NCBI GenBank assembly: GCA_015272465.1
Contig: JACYLR010000030.1
Coordinates: 1-44,268, forward strand
From: Gloeomargaritaceae cyanobacterium C42_A2020_066
GTDB lineage: Bacteria > Cyanobacteriota > Cyanobacteriia > Gloeomargaritales > Gloeomargaritaceae
Direction: 5' to 3'
DNA: 44,268 nucleotides
Positions 1 through 8,292 of this stretch are shown piece by piece (position 1 is the stretch's first letter; each line of letters begins with the position of its first letter). The notes beneath the pieces were generated by a model. That model searched no databases and was not told the origin of the DNA. It saw nothing but the letters and a program-made list of their open reading frames with translations. A program made the translations under genes and the position numbers.

Positions 1-24
1 TCGGTGCGCTTTTGCCGCTTTACT

Positions 25-54
25 ACCCTACTGAGTTCCTCTACTAATTGTCAA
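25..54 (-). promoter_or_regulatory. Candidate sigma70 promoter reading off the left edge
   Basis: On the minus strand there is a perfect -35 TTGACA (49-54), an 18-base spacer and a weak -10 TAGGGT (25-30). It would drive a gene beyond the left edge, downstream of surE. Bases 1-119 otherwise show no gene I can support. The -10 is poor, so this is tentative. Confidence 0.3.
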
Positions 55-119
55 GGGGTTTAACTCACTTGTTGAAGGGCGCAGCGGGCGGTCGGCGATA
101 GGGTGGCGGAAATATGGCC

Positions 120-821
120 TCAGTTGGGGTTCGAGCCAAGGATGGAAAGGCGGCTGAGGGCGATATGGCCGCTGAGGCAACGGGCAACGTCGGAGTTGGG
201 GTCGCGGCGGCGTTGGCTGTACTCGCCTTGGTACTGGTATCCGTCAGCAGTAGGAACGTAGATGGCGGGTAACGGTTGGGTACAGGGGGGGCAGAGGTGA
301 ATTTCGGGTTCGGGCTCGCCGGGTTGCCAGTGGGGAAAGTTGACGTTCCAGAAGTGGCCAGGGGCAAGGGGAAGGGGTTGTATGTGGTCAAAGACGCGGG
401 TGACCCAGTGGGCTGCGCGAGACCAGTCTACTGGCCGGCCGGCCTTGCGGTACTGGGAGAAGGCGATGCCTGGAAGCCGGTAGAAAGCGGCTTCGCGTAC
501 CGCAGCCACGGTACCGGAGGTGTAGATGTCGACGCCCAGGTTGCCGCCGTAGTTGACTCCAGCAATGACCCAAGCCGGGGTAGGACACAGTTGGTTGAGG
601 GCAAAGCGGATGCAATCGGTCGGGGTACCTGCGACGGCGAAATGGTGGTCATCTCGCTGATCCACGATCAACGGCTGGTGGGTTGTGACTTGGTGGCCAC
701 AACCGGATTGGTGGGTTTGGGGCGCGACAATGAGGAGGGGGGCGACATCTGAGAGGGCTTGGCGCAGCGCAGCAAGGCCAGGGGCATCAATGCCGTCGTC
801 ATTGGTCAGCAATAGCTGCAT
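120..821 (-). CDS. surE: 5'/3'-nucleotidase SurE
   Basis: SurE is a metal-dependent nucleoside monophosphate phosphatase linked to stationary-phase survival and nucleotide salvage. The 233-residue protein opens directly with the family signature LLLTNDDGIDAPGL, whose DD pair binds the metal, and later carries the conserved GVNYGGNLG and SGTVAAVREA motifs. Length is slightly below the usual 250-270 residues. The ATG at 821 is the natural start because the signature follows within four residues. It starts four bases after the stop of the phosphatase/WD40 gene upstream, so the two are very likely cotranscribed and perhaps translationally coupled. Family identification is secure; the physiological substrate is not visible. 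Confidence 0.95.
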   Translation of the reverse strand: MQLLLTNDDGIDAPGLAALRQALSDVAPLLIVAPQTHQSGCGHQVTTHQPLIVDQRDDHHFAVAGTPTDCIRFALNQLCPTPAWVIAGVNYGGNLGVDIYTSGTVAAVREAAFYRLPGIAFSQYRKAGRPVDWSRAAHWVTRVFDHIQPLPLAPGHFWNVNFPHWQPGEPEPEIHLCPPCTQPLPAIYVPTADGYQYQGEYSQRRRDPNSDVARCLSGHIALSRLSILGSNPN

Positions 822-825
822 CGGG

Positions 826-3534
826 TCAGGGCGTGACTTGCCACCAACTTAGGGTTTTGTCAGTACTGCCGGCCACAAGGGTCTTGCCATCGGGGCTGAT
901 TACAAAGGTACGCACAAGTTGTTGATGCTGCTCCAGGGTACGCCGACGACGACCTGAGATCACGTCCCAGACTTGGAGGGTGGGGCCGCTCGCCACGACC
1001 AGAGTGCGGCCGTCAGGACTGAAGGCAAGGTCGTAAACACTCCCGCCGGTGTCGCTTTTTCGCAGTTCGCGACCGGTCTTGGCATTCCAGAGGTAAATTG
1101 CCTCATCGTCGCCGCCACTGGCGAGTAACTGTCCGTCGGGGGAGAAGGTGACACTCCAGACTACCGATTCCTTGGCCTGTTCGGTGGGGGGAAGACTGGT
1201 GTGCAGGGTACCAGCGTCTACATTCCAGAGGCGAACTGTACCGTCCCCATGACCGCTGGCGAGGGTGGCACCATCAGGACTAAACGCTAGGGCATAGATG
1301 CGGGAACCGGTAGGGATAGTTTTCAAGGGGCGACGGTCACCCCAGTCCCAAATCTGAAGGGTGCCGCCAAAGTCGCCACTGGCCAGAAAACGCCCGTTTC
1401 GGCTAAAGACAAGGGGGAAAATGGCGCCCCCTTGGGTGGGCAGAGTCTGGAGTAATCGGCCGGCCGCCCCATCCCAGAGGGTAATGCCCGCCAGGGTACT
1501 GGTGGCGATAATCCCAGAGGTGGGGCTGAAGGCAACCCCATTGACTGGCTGGCGGAGGGTACCGAGGCGGCGGGGAGGGGACTCGCTACCGAGGGGCCAG
1601 AGTTGGAGGCTGCCATCGGCGCCGGCAATGGCCACAGCTTTGCCATCCCGACTGAGGGCAATTTGGTTGGCCTCGGTGCCAATTTGGCGTACCCCTTTGA
1701 GGGTGAGGCCATCGGGGTTATCGGTGAGGGGGCTGGCGGGGCCGGCTTGGGCGGGGAGCGGGATAAGGGAATCGGGCGAGGGCTGGCGGGGCCAGAACCA
1801 TACGCCCAAACCGCCTAGGGCGAGAATGCCCAGTAGGAGGGGGAGCGGCAAGGAGAAGCGAGGTTTGCGGCCGGCCGGCCGGGGGCGGGGGGCGCGGGCC
1901 GGCGGTGGCGGAGCCGGCGGGGGCAGGGTTGGGGTTTCGGCCGGCGCTTCCGTAGGACTGGCGAGGGCGGGGGTTTCAGGGAGCACCTGATAGTGCACCA
2001 GCACGACGGTGACGTTATCGTGGCCGTTCTTGATGTTCGCCAGATCCACCAGTTGCTGGACGGTTTGACTGGGATCGGCGTTTCCGGTCAGGACCGGCAG
2101 CACCTCCCGTTCCCAATAGGTCTCTACAAGGTCATTGTCGCTGAGGCCATCGGAGCAGAGCAGGAAGGCGCAGTCTTCATCCAGAATCAGGCGCTGTACT
2201 GTCGGATGCAAAAGGTTGGAGGTGTTAATGCCGAGGGCCTGCACCAGCGCCCCAGCCGCTGGTAACCGCAGCGCTTGGCGATAGAGGCAGTAGCCCAAGC
2301 GCACTTCCCGGGACGCCACATCATCATCCGTAGTGGCCTGGTAGCACCCATGCTGAGTGATCCAGTAGATGCGACTGTCCCCCACGTTGGCCAGGAACAC
2401 CTCGTGGTCGCGCACCAAGGCCATGGTCAGGGTGGTTCCCATCCGCTGCCGTTCTTGGCGCTGCTGCTGGTTATTCAGTTGGCTAATCCGGTCGTTGGCA
2501 TTGCAGACGAGGGTCACCAACTCCTCGGCCACCACCCGGGTGTCAACCCGCTTCAAAACCTTGGTGTCCATCTGCTGGGTGATGGTCTGGATGGCCAGGG
2601 TAGACGCCATATCGCCCCCATCATGGCCACCGATCCCATCACAGACGATGGCGTAGGGGAGTTGGTCGGCTCTCTTGGGCTGCGCCAGAATGTCGGGTTT
2701 GGGGAAGCAGGCGTCTTCGTTGCGGTTGCGGGTGGGGCCGGGATCGGTACTGGCGGCGACGGTCACTTGGCGCGGCCGGCCGTTACGGGCCGTGACGAGA
2801 GCCTGATCCAGGGCATGAACCAGTTGTTCTCCCGTGGTAATTGCCTCTTGGACGAGGGCATCACAGATTTTCTCGACCAAGGGAGCAACCTCGGATGCCG
2901 TGGCCGGCAGCAGACTCTGCCACAGCTTACCGAGGTAAACGGCGGTTGGGGGGGTACTGGGATCAGCCCGCAGTTCCTGGACACGGAGCAGCGGCCCTTC
3001 GACCCGAAGTAAGTCGGGCTGCAGCAAACTGACGCCCACCTGCTGGTAGAGAAACGGCTGCCAGAGCTGAGCGATTTGCCACAGCCAGTTGAGCTGGCGA
3101 AACCCGGTAGCGGCCGGCCAAGCGGTAGCTAGGGGCACGGCCGGCCGATTGCCCGTAACCAAGACCTGACCATACTCCGCTTCGGTGAGGGGCGTGCGCT
3201 GGAGAAGCAACCGCACCTCTTGACCGACGGGAATGGCGGCGTAGACCTGGGGCAGGTGCAGTCGGTAGGCAAGGAGCCGCAGGTAGGGCTGGGTCTCCAG
3301 GGGAATGTTATCGATACTCAGGGGCATCCGGCCGGGTTGGCTGTCCATAAACAGCCGGCGCCCCTTGGCCACATAGCGCTCCCGGAAGGGATCCCGCAAA
3401 CTCACGTCCCCTTCACTGTCGCCAGCTAACCAGAGGTAAACCCGCGGCAAGGGGGCATCACAGACCTGACAAACCCTGTTGGTCTCTGGATTGAGGGAGT
3501 GGCAAGTGGGATTAGGGCACTCAATCCGATCCAT
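826..3534 (-). CDS. Zinc-ribbon / PP2C Ser/Thr phosphatase / TM / WD40 fusion protein
   Basis: A 902-residue membrane-anchored signalling protein. I start it at ATG 3534 (MDRIECPNPTC), which has GAGAAGG just upstream; the ORF-track start adds 43 residues with no family look. Domains in order: a CX4C...CX2C zinc ribbon (residues 6-25); an unassigned region; a PP2C phosphatase domain (about 258-515) with the motifs RNRNEDA, CDGIGGHDGG, GDSRIY, CSDGLSDND and GHDNVTV carrying the metal-binding aspartates; a Pro-rich linker (525-555); one transmembrane helix (about 560-582); and seven WD40 repeats (612-902), enough for a complete beta-propeller. Zinc ribbon plus PP2C is familiar in cyanobacteria; the inferred layout is phosphatase on one side of a membrane and propeller on the other. 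Substrate unknown. It leads surE by four bases. Confidence 0.85.
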   Translation of the reverse strand: MDRIECPNPTCHSLNPETNRVCQVCDAPLPRVYLWLAGDSEGDVSLRDPFRERYVAKGRRLFMDSQPGRMPLSIDNIPLETQPYLRLLAYRLHLPQVYAAIPVGQEVRLLLQRTPLTEAEYGQVLVTGNRPAVPLATAWPAATGFRQLNWLWQIAQLWQPFLYQQVGVSLLQPDLLRVEGPLLRVQELRADPSTPPTAVYLGKLWQSLLPATASEVAPLVEKICDALVQEAITTGEQLVHALDQALVTARNGRPRQVTVAASTDPGPTRNRNEDACFPKPDILAQPKRADQLPYAIVCDGIGGHDGGDMASTLAIQTITQQMDTKVLKRVDTRVVAEELVTLVCNANDRISQLNNQQQRQERQRMGTTLTMALVRDHEVFLANVGDSRIYWITQHGCYQATTDDDVASREVRLGYCLYRQALRLPAAGALVQALGINTSNLLHPTVQRLILDEDCAFLLCSDGLSDNDLVETYWEREVLPVLTGNADPSQTVQQLVDLANIKNGHDNVTVVLVHYQVLPETPALASPTEAPAETPTLPPPAPPPPARAPRPRPAGRKPRFSLPLPLLLGILALGGLGVWFWPRQPSPDSLIPLPAQAGPASPLTDNPDGLTLKGVRQIGTEANQIALSRDGKAVAIAGADGSLQLWPLGSESPPRRLGTLRQPVNGVAFSPTSGIIATSTLAGITLWDGAAGRLLQTLPTQGGAIFPLVFSRNGRFLASGDFGGTLQIWDWGDRRPLKTIPTGSRIYALAFSPDGATLASGHGDGTVRLWNVDAGTLHTSLPPTEQAKESVVWSVTFSPDGQLLASGGDDEAIYLWNAKTGRELRKSDTGGSVYDLAFSPDGRTLVVASGPTLQVWDVISGRRRRTLEQHQQLVRTFVISPDGKTLVAGSTDKTLSWWQVTP

Positions 3535-3734
3535 GAACCTTCTCGTCGCAGGCCAACTGACTGGAGCCGAGAAAACGTGGCGGTTGCGCTGGCAAGTTGG
3601 CGGTAGAGCGGAGGGTTTCCCCATCCTACAGAACTCCGGCCGAACTTCCCAGTCACGGTGCAAACGCTACTATTCTACCCGCGCGTTCCCCAAGAGGCAG
3701 AACACGAGGAACGGCAGGTCAGAAGTCCAATCGA

Positions 3735-4967
3735 TCAGACGTCATCGAGGGCGGCAATGCCCGGTAGCACCTTACCCTCCAGCAGTTCCAGGCTGGCCCC
3801 ACCGCCTGTGGAGATGTGGCTCATGGCCGCCGCCATCCCCACTTTTTCGACAGCAGCCACAGAATCGCCACCCCCGATAATCGTCGTCGCACCCTGAGGG
3901 GTCAGGTCGGCCAGGGTACGAGCAATGGCCTCGGTTCCCGCCGCAAACCGATCAAACTCAAACACACCCATGGGGCCGTTCCAAATCACGGTGCGGCAGG
4001 AGGCAAGGGCTGCCTGGAAGGCTTGAATCGAGTCGGGGCCAATGTCCAACCCCATCCAACCCTCAGGGATCTGATCCACGGGAACAGTTTGGGCCGCAGC
4101 ATCGGGAGCAAAGCGATCGGCAACCACAACATCCGTAGGCAGCAGCAGTTCCACACCCCGTTCTTGGGCCTTGGCCTCTAGAGCCTTAGCCAAATCCAGC
4201 TTGTCGTCTTCCACAAGGGACTTGCCAACACTCAGACCACGGGCTTTGAAGAAGGTGAAAATCATGCCGCCGCCTAGCAGCAGCTTGTCGCACTTCTCGA
4301 GGAGCTTCTCAATCACGCTGATCTTGCTGGAGACCTTGGAGCCACCAATGATCGCCGCTAGAGGGCGCTGCGGCACCTCAATGGCCCCTTGGAGATACTG
4401 GAGTTCCTTTTCGACAAGGAAGCCCGCCACGCAGGGACTGAGATAGGAGGTTACCCCAGCAGTGGAGGCATGAGCACGGTGAGCAGTCCCAAAGGCATCG
4501 TTGACGTAGAGATCCGCCAGGCTGGCCAGGGATTGGGCAAAGCTAGCGACGTTCTTTTCCTCTTCGGGATAGAACCGGACATTTTCTAGGAGGATCACCT
4601 GCCCCGGAGCGAGGGCCTCGACGGCAGCCGCCACGGCCGGCCCAATACAGTCGCTGGCTTGAGGCACGGGTTGGCCCAAAAGGCTCCCCAATCGCTCAGC
4701 CGCTGGGGCTAGACTATTGCCTTCGCGCTGGATTGTAACTTCCCCCGTTTCTTTGTTCTTGCTGATCGGCCGGCCGAGGTGGCTACACAGCAGCACCTTG
4801 GCTCCAGCGTCGGCGAGGTAGCGAATGGTGGGCAGGGCGGCCCGAATCCGGGTGTCATCAGTGATCTGGCCTTGGGCATCCAGCGGGACATTGAAATCAA
4901 CCCGCACCAGAACCCGTTTTCCTTGCAGAGAATCCGCCGTCAAGCTGGCAATGCTCTTCTTGGCCAC
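3735..4967 (-). CDS. pgk: Phosphoglycerate kinase
   Basis: PGK converts 3-phosphoglycerate and ATP to 1,3-bisphosphoglycerate in the Calvin cycle and runs the reverse reaction in glycolysis; it is cytosolic. The product is about 410 residues, with the N-terminal [12 protein letters not shown], the substrate-site [19 protein letters not shown], and the C-terminal nucleotide-binding GPMGVFE and [10 protein letters not shown]. The ORF track begins 45 codons too early. The GTG at 4967 (VAKKSIASL) lies seven bases behind a strong AGGAGG; the adjacent in-frame GTG at 4970 is an alternative. It is transcribed divergently from the universal stress gene across about 140 bp. Confidence 0.96.
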   Translation of the reverse strand: MAKKSIASLTADSLQGKRVLVRVDFNVPLDAQGQITDDTRIRAALPTIRYLADAGAKVLLCSHLGRPISKNKETGEVTIQREGNSLAPAAERLGSLLGQPVPQASDCIGPAVAAAVEALAPGQVILLENVRFYPEEEKNVASFAQSLASLADLYVNDAFGTAHRAHASTAGVTSYLSPCVAGFLVEKELQYLQGAIEVPQRPLAAIIGGSKVSSKISVIEKLLEKCDKLLLGGGMIFTFFKARGLSVGKSLVEDDKLDLAKALEAKAQERGVELLLPTDVVVADRFAPDAAAQTVPVDQIPEGWMGLDIGPDSIQAFQAALASCRTVIWNGPMGVFEFDRFAAGTEAIARTLADLTPQGATTIIGGGDSVAAVEKVGMAAAMSHISTGGGASLELLEGKVLPGIAALDDV

Positions 4968-5107
4968 CACCGTACCTCCTGAATGATTGGGGACTGCTAA
5001 GAAACCACGAACAGGCCGGCCGCTAGGCCCTAAAATAGGTGCCGGTATCTTGCATGACCGTCGCAAACCGCTCCCTATTGTATCGGGTCGGGGGACGCCC
5101 AATCGCC

Positions 5108-5485
5108 ATGTTCACCACGGTGCTTTTTCCGATTAGCCCAGGCCGGGAAACGCTGGAGGCCCTGCCCACAGTGACCCGCCTGATTCAGCATTGCCAGAGT
5201 CGCCTGGTGATCCTGGCGGTGGCGGAAACCCCCGAGCAGGAAGCCGAGGCCCCAGACCTATTGACCTCGATTCAGCGCGCCCTCGGCGAGGGAGGTGTCA
5301 CCTGTGAACCCTTGCAGCGCACGGGCAAACCTGCTTTTGTCATCTGTGACGTTGCTGATGAGTTGGGGGCCGATTTGATTGTCATGGGCTGTCGGGGGCT
5401 GGGCTTAACCCAGGAAGGCACCGCCGATAGTGTCAGCGTCCGGGTGATTAACTTGGCTCCGTGCCCTGTCCTAGTCATCCCCTAG
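5108..5485 (+). CDS. Universal stress protein (UspA family)
   Basis: A 125-residue single-domain Usp protein. It begins with the beta-strand [10 protein letters not shown] and ends with [22 protein letters not shown]...CPVLVIP, which follows the G-2x-G-9x-G(S/T) pattern of ATP-binding Usp proteins, here with some drift (TADS in place of GS). Such proteins bind nucleotide and modulate stress survival; no specific target can be deduced. I start at ATG 5108 because the family begins at this strand; the ORF-track start adds 23 unrelated residues. It precedes the SDR gene by about 60 bp. Confidence 0.82.
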   Translation: MFTTVLFPISPGRETLEALPTVTRLIQHCQSRLVILAVAETPEQEAEAPDLLTSIQRALGEGGVTCEPLQRTGKPAFVICDVADELGADLIVMGCRGLGLTQEGTADSVSVRVINLAPCPVLVIP

Positions 5486-5545
5486 TCCCCTCCTCAGACC
5501 GTGAGGTGCCCGCTAAGGTGGGGATGGTCTTCACGCGGGCTAGCG

Positions 5546-6343
5546 ATGGGTGTTGTTTTGATTACTGGAGCCTCCTCCGGGATTGGCCAGGAATTTGCGG
5601 AAGCCCTAGCAGCTCAGGGCCGAGACCTGCTCTTGGTAGCCCGCTCCCAGGACAAGTTGGCGGCCACGGCCGGCCGACTGCACGCAACCCATGGCGTCAT
5701 GGTTCACACTTTGGCCCTGGATCTGGCTGCACCGGGAGCTTCGGGGCAGGTAACCAGCTTCGTCCAGCAGCAAAACCTGACTGTGGACTGGCTGATCAAC
5801 AATGCAGGTTTTGGAGACTATGGGGCCGTAGCCACCCAGGCCCCGGCCCGCCTCACCGCCATGGTCAACCTCAACATCACAACCTTGATGGAACTGACCT
5901 GCCAGTACCTACCGGCCATGCGGATCCGGGGAGAGGGGGTCATCCTCAACGTCGCCTCGATCGCGGGCTTCCAACCCATGCCCTACCTGGCCGTCTACGC
6001 GGCTACCAAAGCCTTTGTTCTCAGCTTCAGCGAGGCCCTCTGGGCCGAAAATCGGGCCTTTGGCGTGGAGGTGCTGGCCCTCTGTCCTGGCCCAACGGAA
6101 ACTGCGTTTTTCACGGCGGCCCGGATGCCCTACCCCGGCTGGTCAGTACCTGCTGCCCAGGTAGTCACGGAAGCTTTAGCGGCCGTGAACCAGCGACGTG
6201 CCAATGTGGTAACAGGGGGATGGCGCAATCAGGTGATCGTCAACCTGGCCCGCTGGTTACCCCGAGAACCTTTGGTGAGCCTTCTGGAATCTCAGTTTCG
6301 GCCCCCTGCGGCGGCCCCCAACGGGGATTACCATGCTGAATAG
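5546..6343 (+). CDS. Short-chain dehydrogenase/reductase, classical SDR
   Basis: A 265-residue NAD(P)-dependent oxidoreductase with a complete classical SDR signature: the TGASSGIG nucleotide motif (residues 7-14), the NNAG motif (85-88), catalytic Ser138 in LNVASIAG, and YAATK supplying Tyr151 and Lys155. The PGPTET stretch after the active site is typical of the DltE/YqjQ-like 'SDR family NAD(P)-dependent oxidoreductase' group. The substrate cannot be told. ATG 5546 is preferred over the GTG at 5501 because the Rossmann strand starts immediately; no strong ribosome site is seen for either. It ends 29 bases before mrp and may share its transcript. Confidence 0.88.
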   Translation: MGVVLITGASSGIGQEFAEALAAQGRDLLLVARSQDKLAATAGRLHATHGVMVHTLALDLAAPGASGQVTSFVQQQNLTVDWLINNAGFGDYGAVATQAPARLTAMVNLNITTLMELTCQYLPAMRIRGEGVILNVASIAGFQPMPYLAVYAATKAFVLSFSEALWAENRAFGVEVLALCPGPTETAFFTAARMPYPGWSVPAAQVVTEALAAVNQRRANVVTGGWRNQVIVNLARWLPREPLVSLLESQFRPPAAAPNGDYHAE

Positions 6344-6372
6344 GGTCGCCACCCCCTGAGAGGACACACGCC

Positions 6373-7452
6373 ATGCCCGATACCCTTGAACTGAGTCCAG
6401 CATCGGTTCTGGAGGCCCTGAAGCCTGTCCAAGACCCGGAATTGCACCGCAGTCTTGTGGAACTGAACATGATTCGCCAGGTGCAAGTGGCGGCCGGCCG
6501 GGTGCGCTTTACTCTTGTTCTGACCACTCCAGCCTGTCCCCTGCGCCACTTCATTGAGGAGGACTGCCGCAAAGCCGTACTGGCGCTACCGGGGGTCGAA
6601 GCTGTGGACATCGAAGTGACCGCCGAGACACCCCAGCAGAAGGAACTCCCCGGACGGCAGGGGGTACCAGGTATTCGCAACATCATTGCCATCTCCAGTG
6701 GCAAAGGCGGCGTCGGCAAAAGCACCGTGGCGGTCAATGTCGCCGTTGCTCTGGCCCAAGCCGGGGCGCGGGTCGGCCTGTTAGATGCGGACATCTACGG
6801 CCCCAACGATCCCAACATGCTGGGGTTGGAAGGCCAGACCCTGACGGTACTCGACACCCCCACTGGCGAGGCCCTCGAACCGGCCCTCAACTACGGGGTC
6901 AAACTGATCTCGATGGCCTTTCTGATTGCCCCGGATCAACCCGTGGTTTGGCGTGGCCCGATGCTCAACGGCACGATTCGCCAATTTCTCTACCAGGTAG
7001 CCTGGGGTGACCTGGATTACCTGGTGGTGGATCTACCCCCTGGCACCGGGGATGCCCAACTGACCTTGGCCCAAGCCGTACCCATGGCTGGTGCAGTGAT
7101 TGTCACCACCCCCCAAACGGTCTCACTGATGGATGCTCGGCGGGGACTACGCATGTTTGACAAGTTGGGGGTTCCCGTATTGGGCATCGTGGAAAACATG
7201 AGCTATTTCATTCCTCCTGACCTACCCAATCGCCGCTATCCGATCTTTGGTACGGGTGGGGGGCAAGCCCTAGCTGAGGAGTTGGGCGTTCCGCTGTTGG
7301 GGCAAATTCCCCTGGAAATGGAAGTGCGAGAGGGGGGCGATCAAGGTCTACCGGTGGTGGCCGGCCGGCCGGAGTCAGCCTCAGCCCAAGCCCTGCGCGC
7401 CTTAGCTCAAACCCTCGCGGCCCAAGTTTCAGTCGCCGCCCTCACCCCCTAA
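6373..7452 (+). CDS. mrp: Mrp/ApbC/HCF101-type Fe-S cluster carrier ATPase
   Basis: A 359-residue P-loop ATPase that carries iron-sulfur clusters to apo-proteins; the plastid relative HCF101 serves photosystem I. The N-terminal MIP18/DUF59 domain contains DPELHRSLVELNMI (21-34) and TTPACPL (51-57). The deviant Walker A GKGGVGKST is at 110-118, followed by DADIYGPNDPNML and DYLVVDLPPGTGD. The C-terminal loop reads ENMSYFIPPDLPNRRY, so the CxxC of enterobacterial ApbC is absent, as I recall for many cyanobacterial/plastid members. Start ATG 6373 is clear. It sits between the SDR and the phosphate regulators. Confidence 0.94.
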   Translation: MPDTLELSPASVLEALKPVQDPELHRSLVELNMIRQVQVAAGRVRFTLVLTTPACPLRHFIEEDCRKAVLALPGVEAVDIEVTAETPQQKELPGRQGVPGIRNIIAISSGKGGVGKSTVAVNVAVALAQAGARVGLLDADIYGPNDPNMLGLEGQTLTVLDTPTGEALEPALNYGVKLISMAFLIAPDQPVVWRGPMLNGTIRQFLYQVAWGDLDYLVVDLPPGTGDAQLTLAQAVPMAGAVIVTTPQTVSLMDARRGLRMFDKLGVPVLGIVENMSYFIPPDLPNRRYPIFGTGGGQALAEELGVPLLGQIPLEMEVREGGDQGLPVVAGRPESASAQALRALAQTLAAQVSVAALTP

Positions 7453-7524
7453 ACCCATCCTGGGACATCACGCGGGCCAGCGCATCTTTGCTAGCCTTAT
7501 CCCAGACCTTGCCTCAATGGATTG

Positions 7525-8274
7525 ATGTTCACCCTGGATCCGGCCAAACCCCTCAGCCTCGCCAATCCCGGTCGCGCCCAGCATGTGCTTGTGGTCGAGG
7601 ACGAAGACTTGATCCGCGAGATGCTGACCCTGGCCCTTGAGGAGGAAGGGTACGCTGTGGAAACCGTCGCTGATGGCCGCTCGGCCCTCAATTTACTGTG
7701 CAACGCAGACGCCAATAGCGGGCGCAGTTTCGATCTCGTCATCCTAGATTTGATGTTGCCCCAGGTGAATGGCCTGGATCTGTGTCGCCTCCTGCGACGT
7801 CAGGGCAACGCCATCCCCATTTTGATTCTGAGCGCCCGGGGCAGCGAAACCGATCGGGTTTTGGGCTTAGAGGTGGGGGCCGATGACTACCTCACCAAAC
7901 CATTTAGCACCCGGGAGTTGATTGCCCGCTGTCGGGCCGTCCTGCGCCGCCAGGGCCTCAACCACCTGCCCCAGCCCATGGTGCTCCAGCACCGAGACAT
8001 CGTCCTCTACGTCCAGGAGTGCCGGGTTGTGGTACGCCAGCAAGAGGTCAACCTCTCGCCCAAGGAATTCCGCCTTCTGGAACTGTTCATGACCTATCCA
8101 CGGCGGGTCTGGTCTCGGGAAAACCTCCTAGATCGTATCTGGGGTGCAGACTTCATTGGCGATAGCAAAACCGTGGATGTCCACATTCGTTGGCTGCGAG
8201 AGAAGCTAGAGATCGACCCCAGTCGGCCAGAGTACATCATCACCGTGCGGGGATTTGGCTATCGCTTTGGCTAG
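7525..8274 (+). CDS. sphR: OmpR-family response regulator, probable SphR (PhoB-like)
   Basis: A 249-residue two-domain regulator. The receiver domain has the acidic pocket VVEDED, phosphoacceptor Asp75 in LVILDLMLP, and the K of DDYLTKPFS. The C-terminal winged helix has LSPKEFRLLELFM and KTVDVHIRWLREKLE...RGFGYRFG. The gene is followed by a histidine kinase 18 bases later and then phoU, which is why I call it SphR, the cyanobacterial PhoB equivalent that activates phosphate-starvation genes. The protein alone would only support 'OmpR family'. I start at ATG 7525; the in-frame TTG at 7522 is the ORF-track start. No convincing Pho box is seen upstream. Confidence 0.82.
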   Translation: MFTLDPAKPLSLANPGRAQHVLVVEDEDLIREMLTLALEEEGYAVETVADGRSALNLLCNADANSGRSFDLVILDLMLPQVNGLDLCRLLRRQGNAIPILILSARGSETDRVLGLEVGADDYLTKPFSTRELIARCRAVLRRQGLNHLPQPMVLQHRDIVLYVQECRVVVRQQEVNLSPKEFRLLELFMTYPRRVWSRENLLDRIWGADFIGDSKTVDVHIRWLREKLEIDPSRPEYIITVRGFGYRFG

Positions 8275-8292
8275 CCGAGCCAGACTGTCACC

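Noticed and set aside
65-391. ORF-track entries opposite surE (65-391 minus, 276-752 plus and others)
   Set aside because: They lie across or antisense to the clear SurE frame, have no family look and biased composition typical of shadow frames in G+C-rich DNA.
2275-3012. Long plus-strand ORF (245 aa) antisense to the PP2C gene
   Set aside because: The minus strand carries unmistakable PP2C motifs here; the plus frame has no start signal, motif or neighbour logic.
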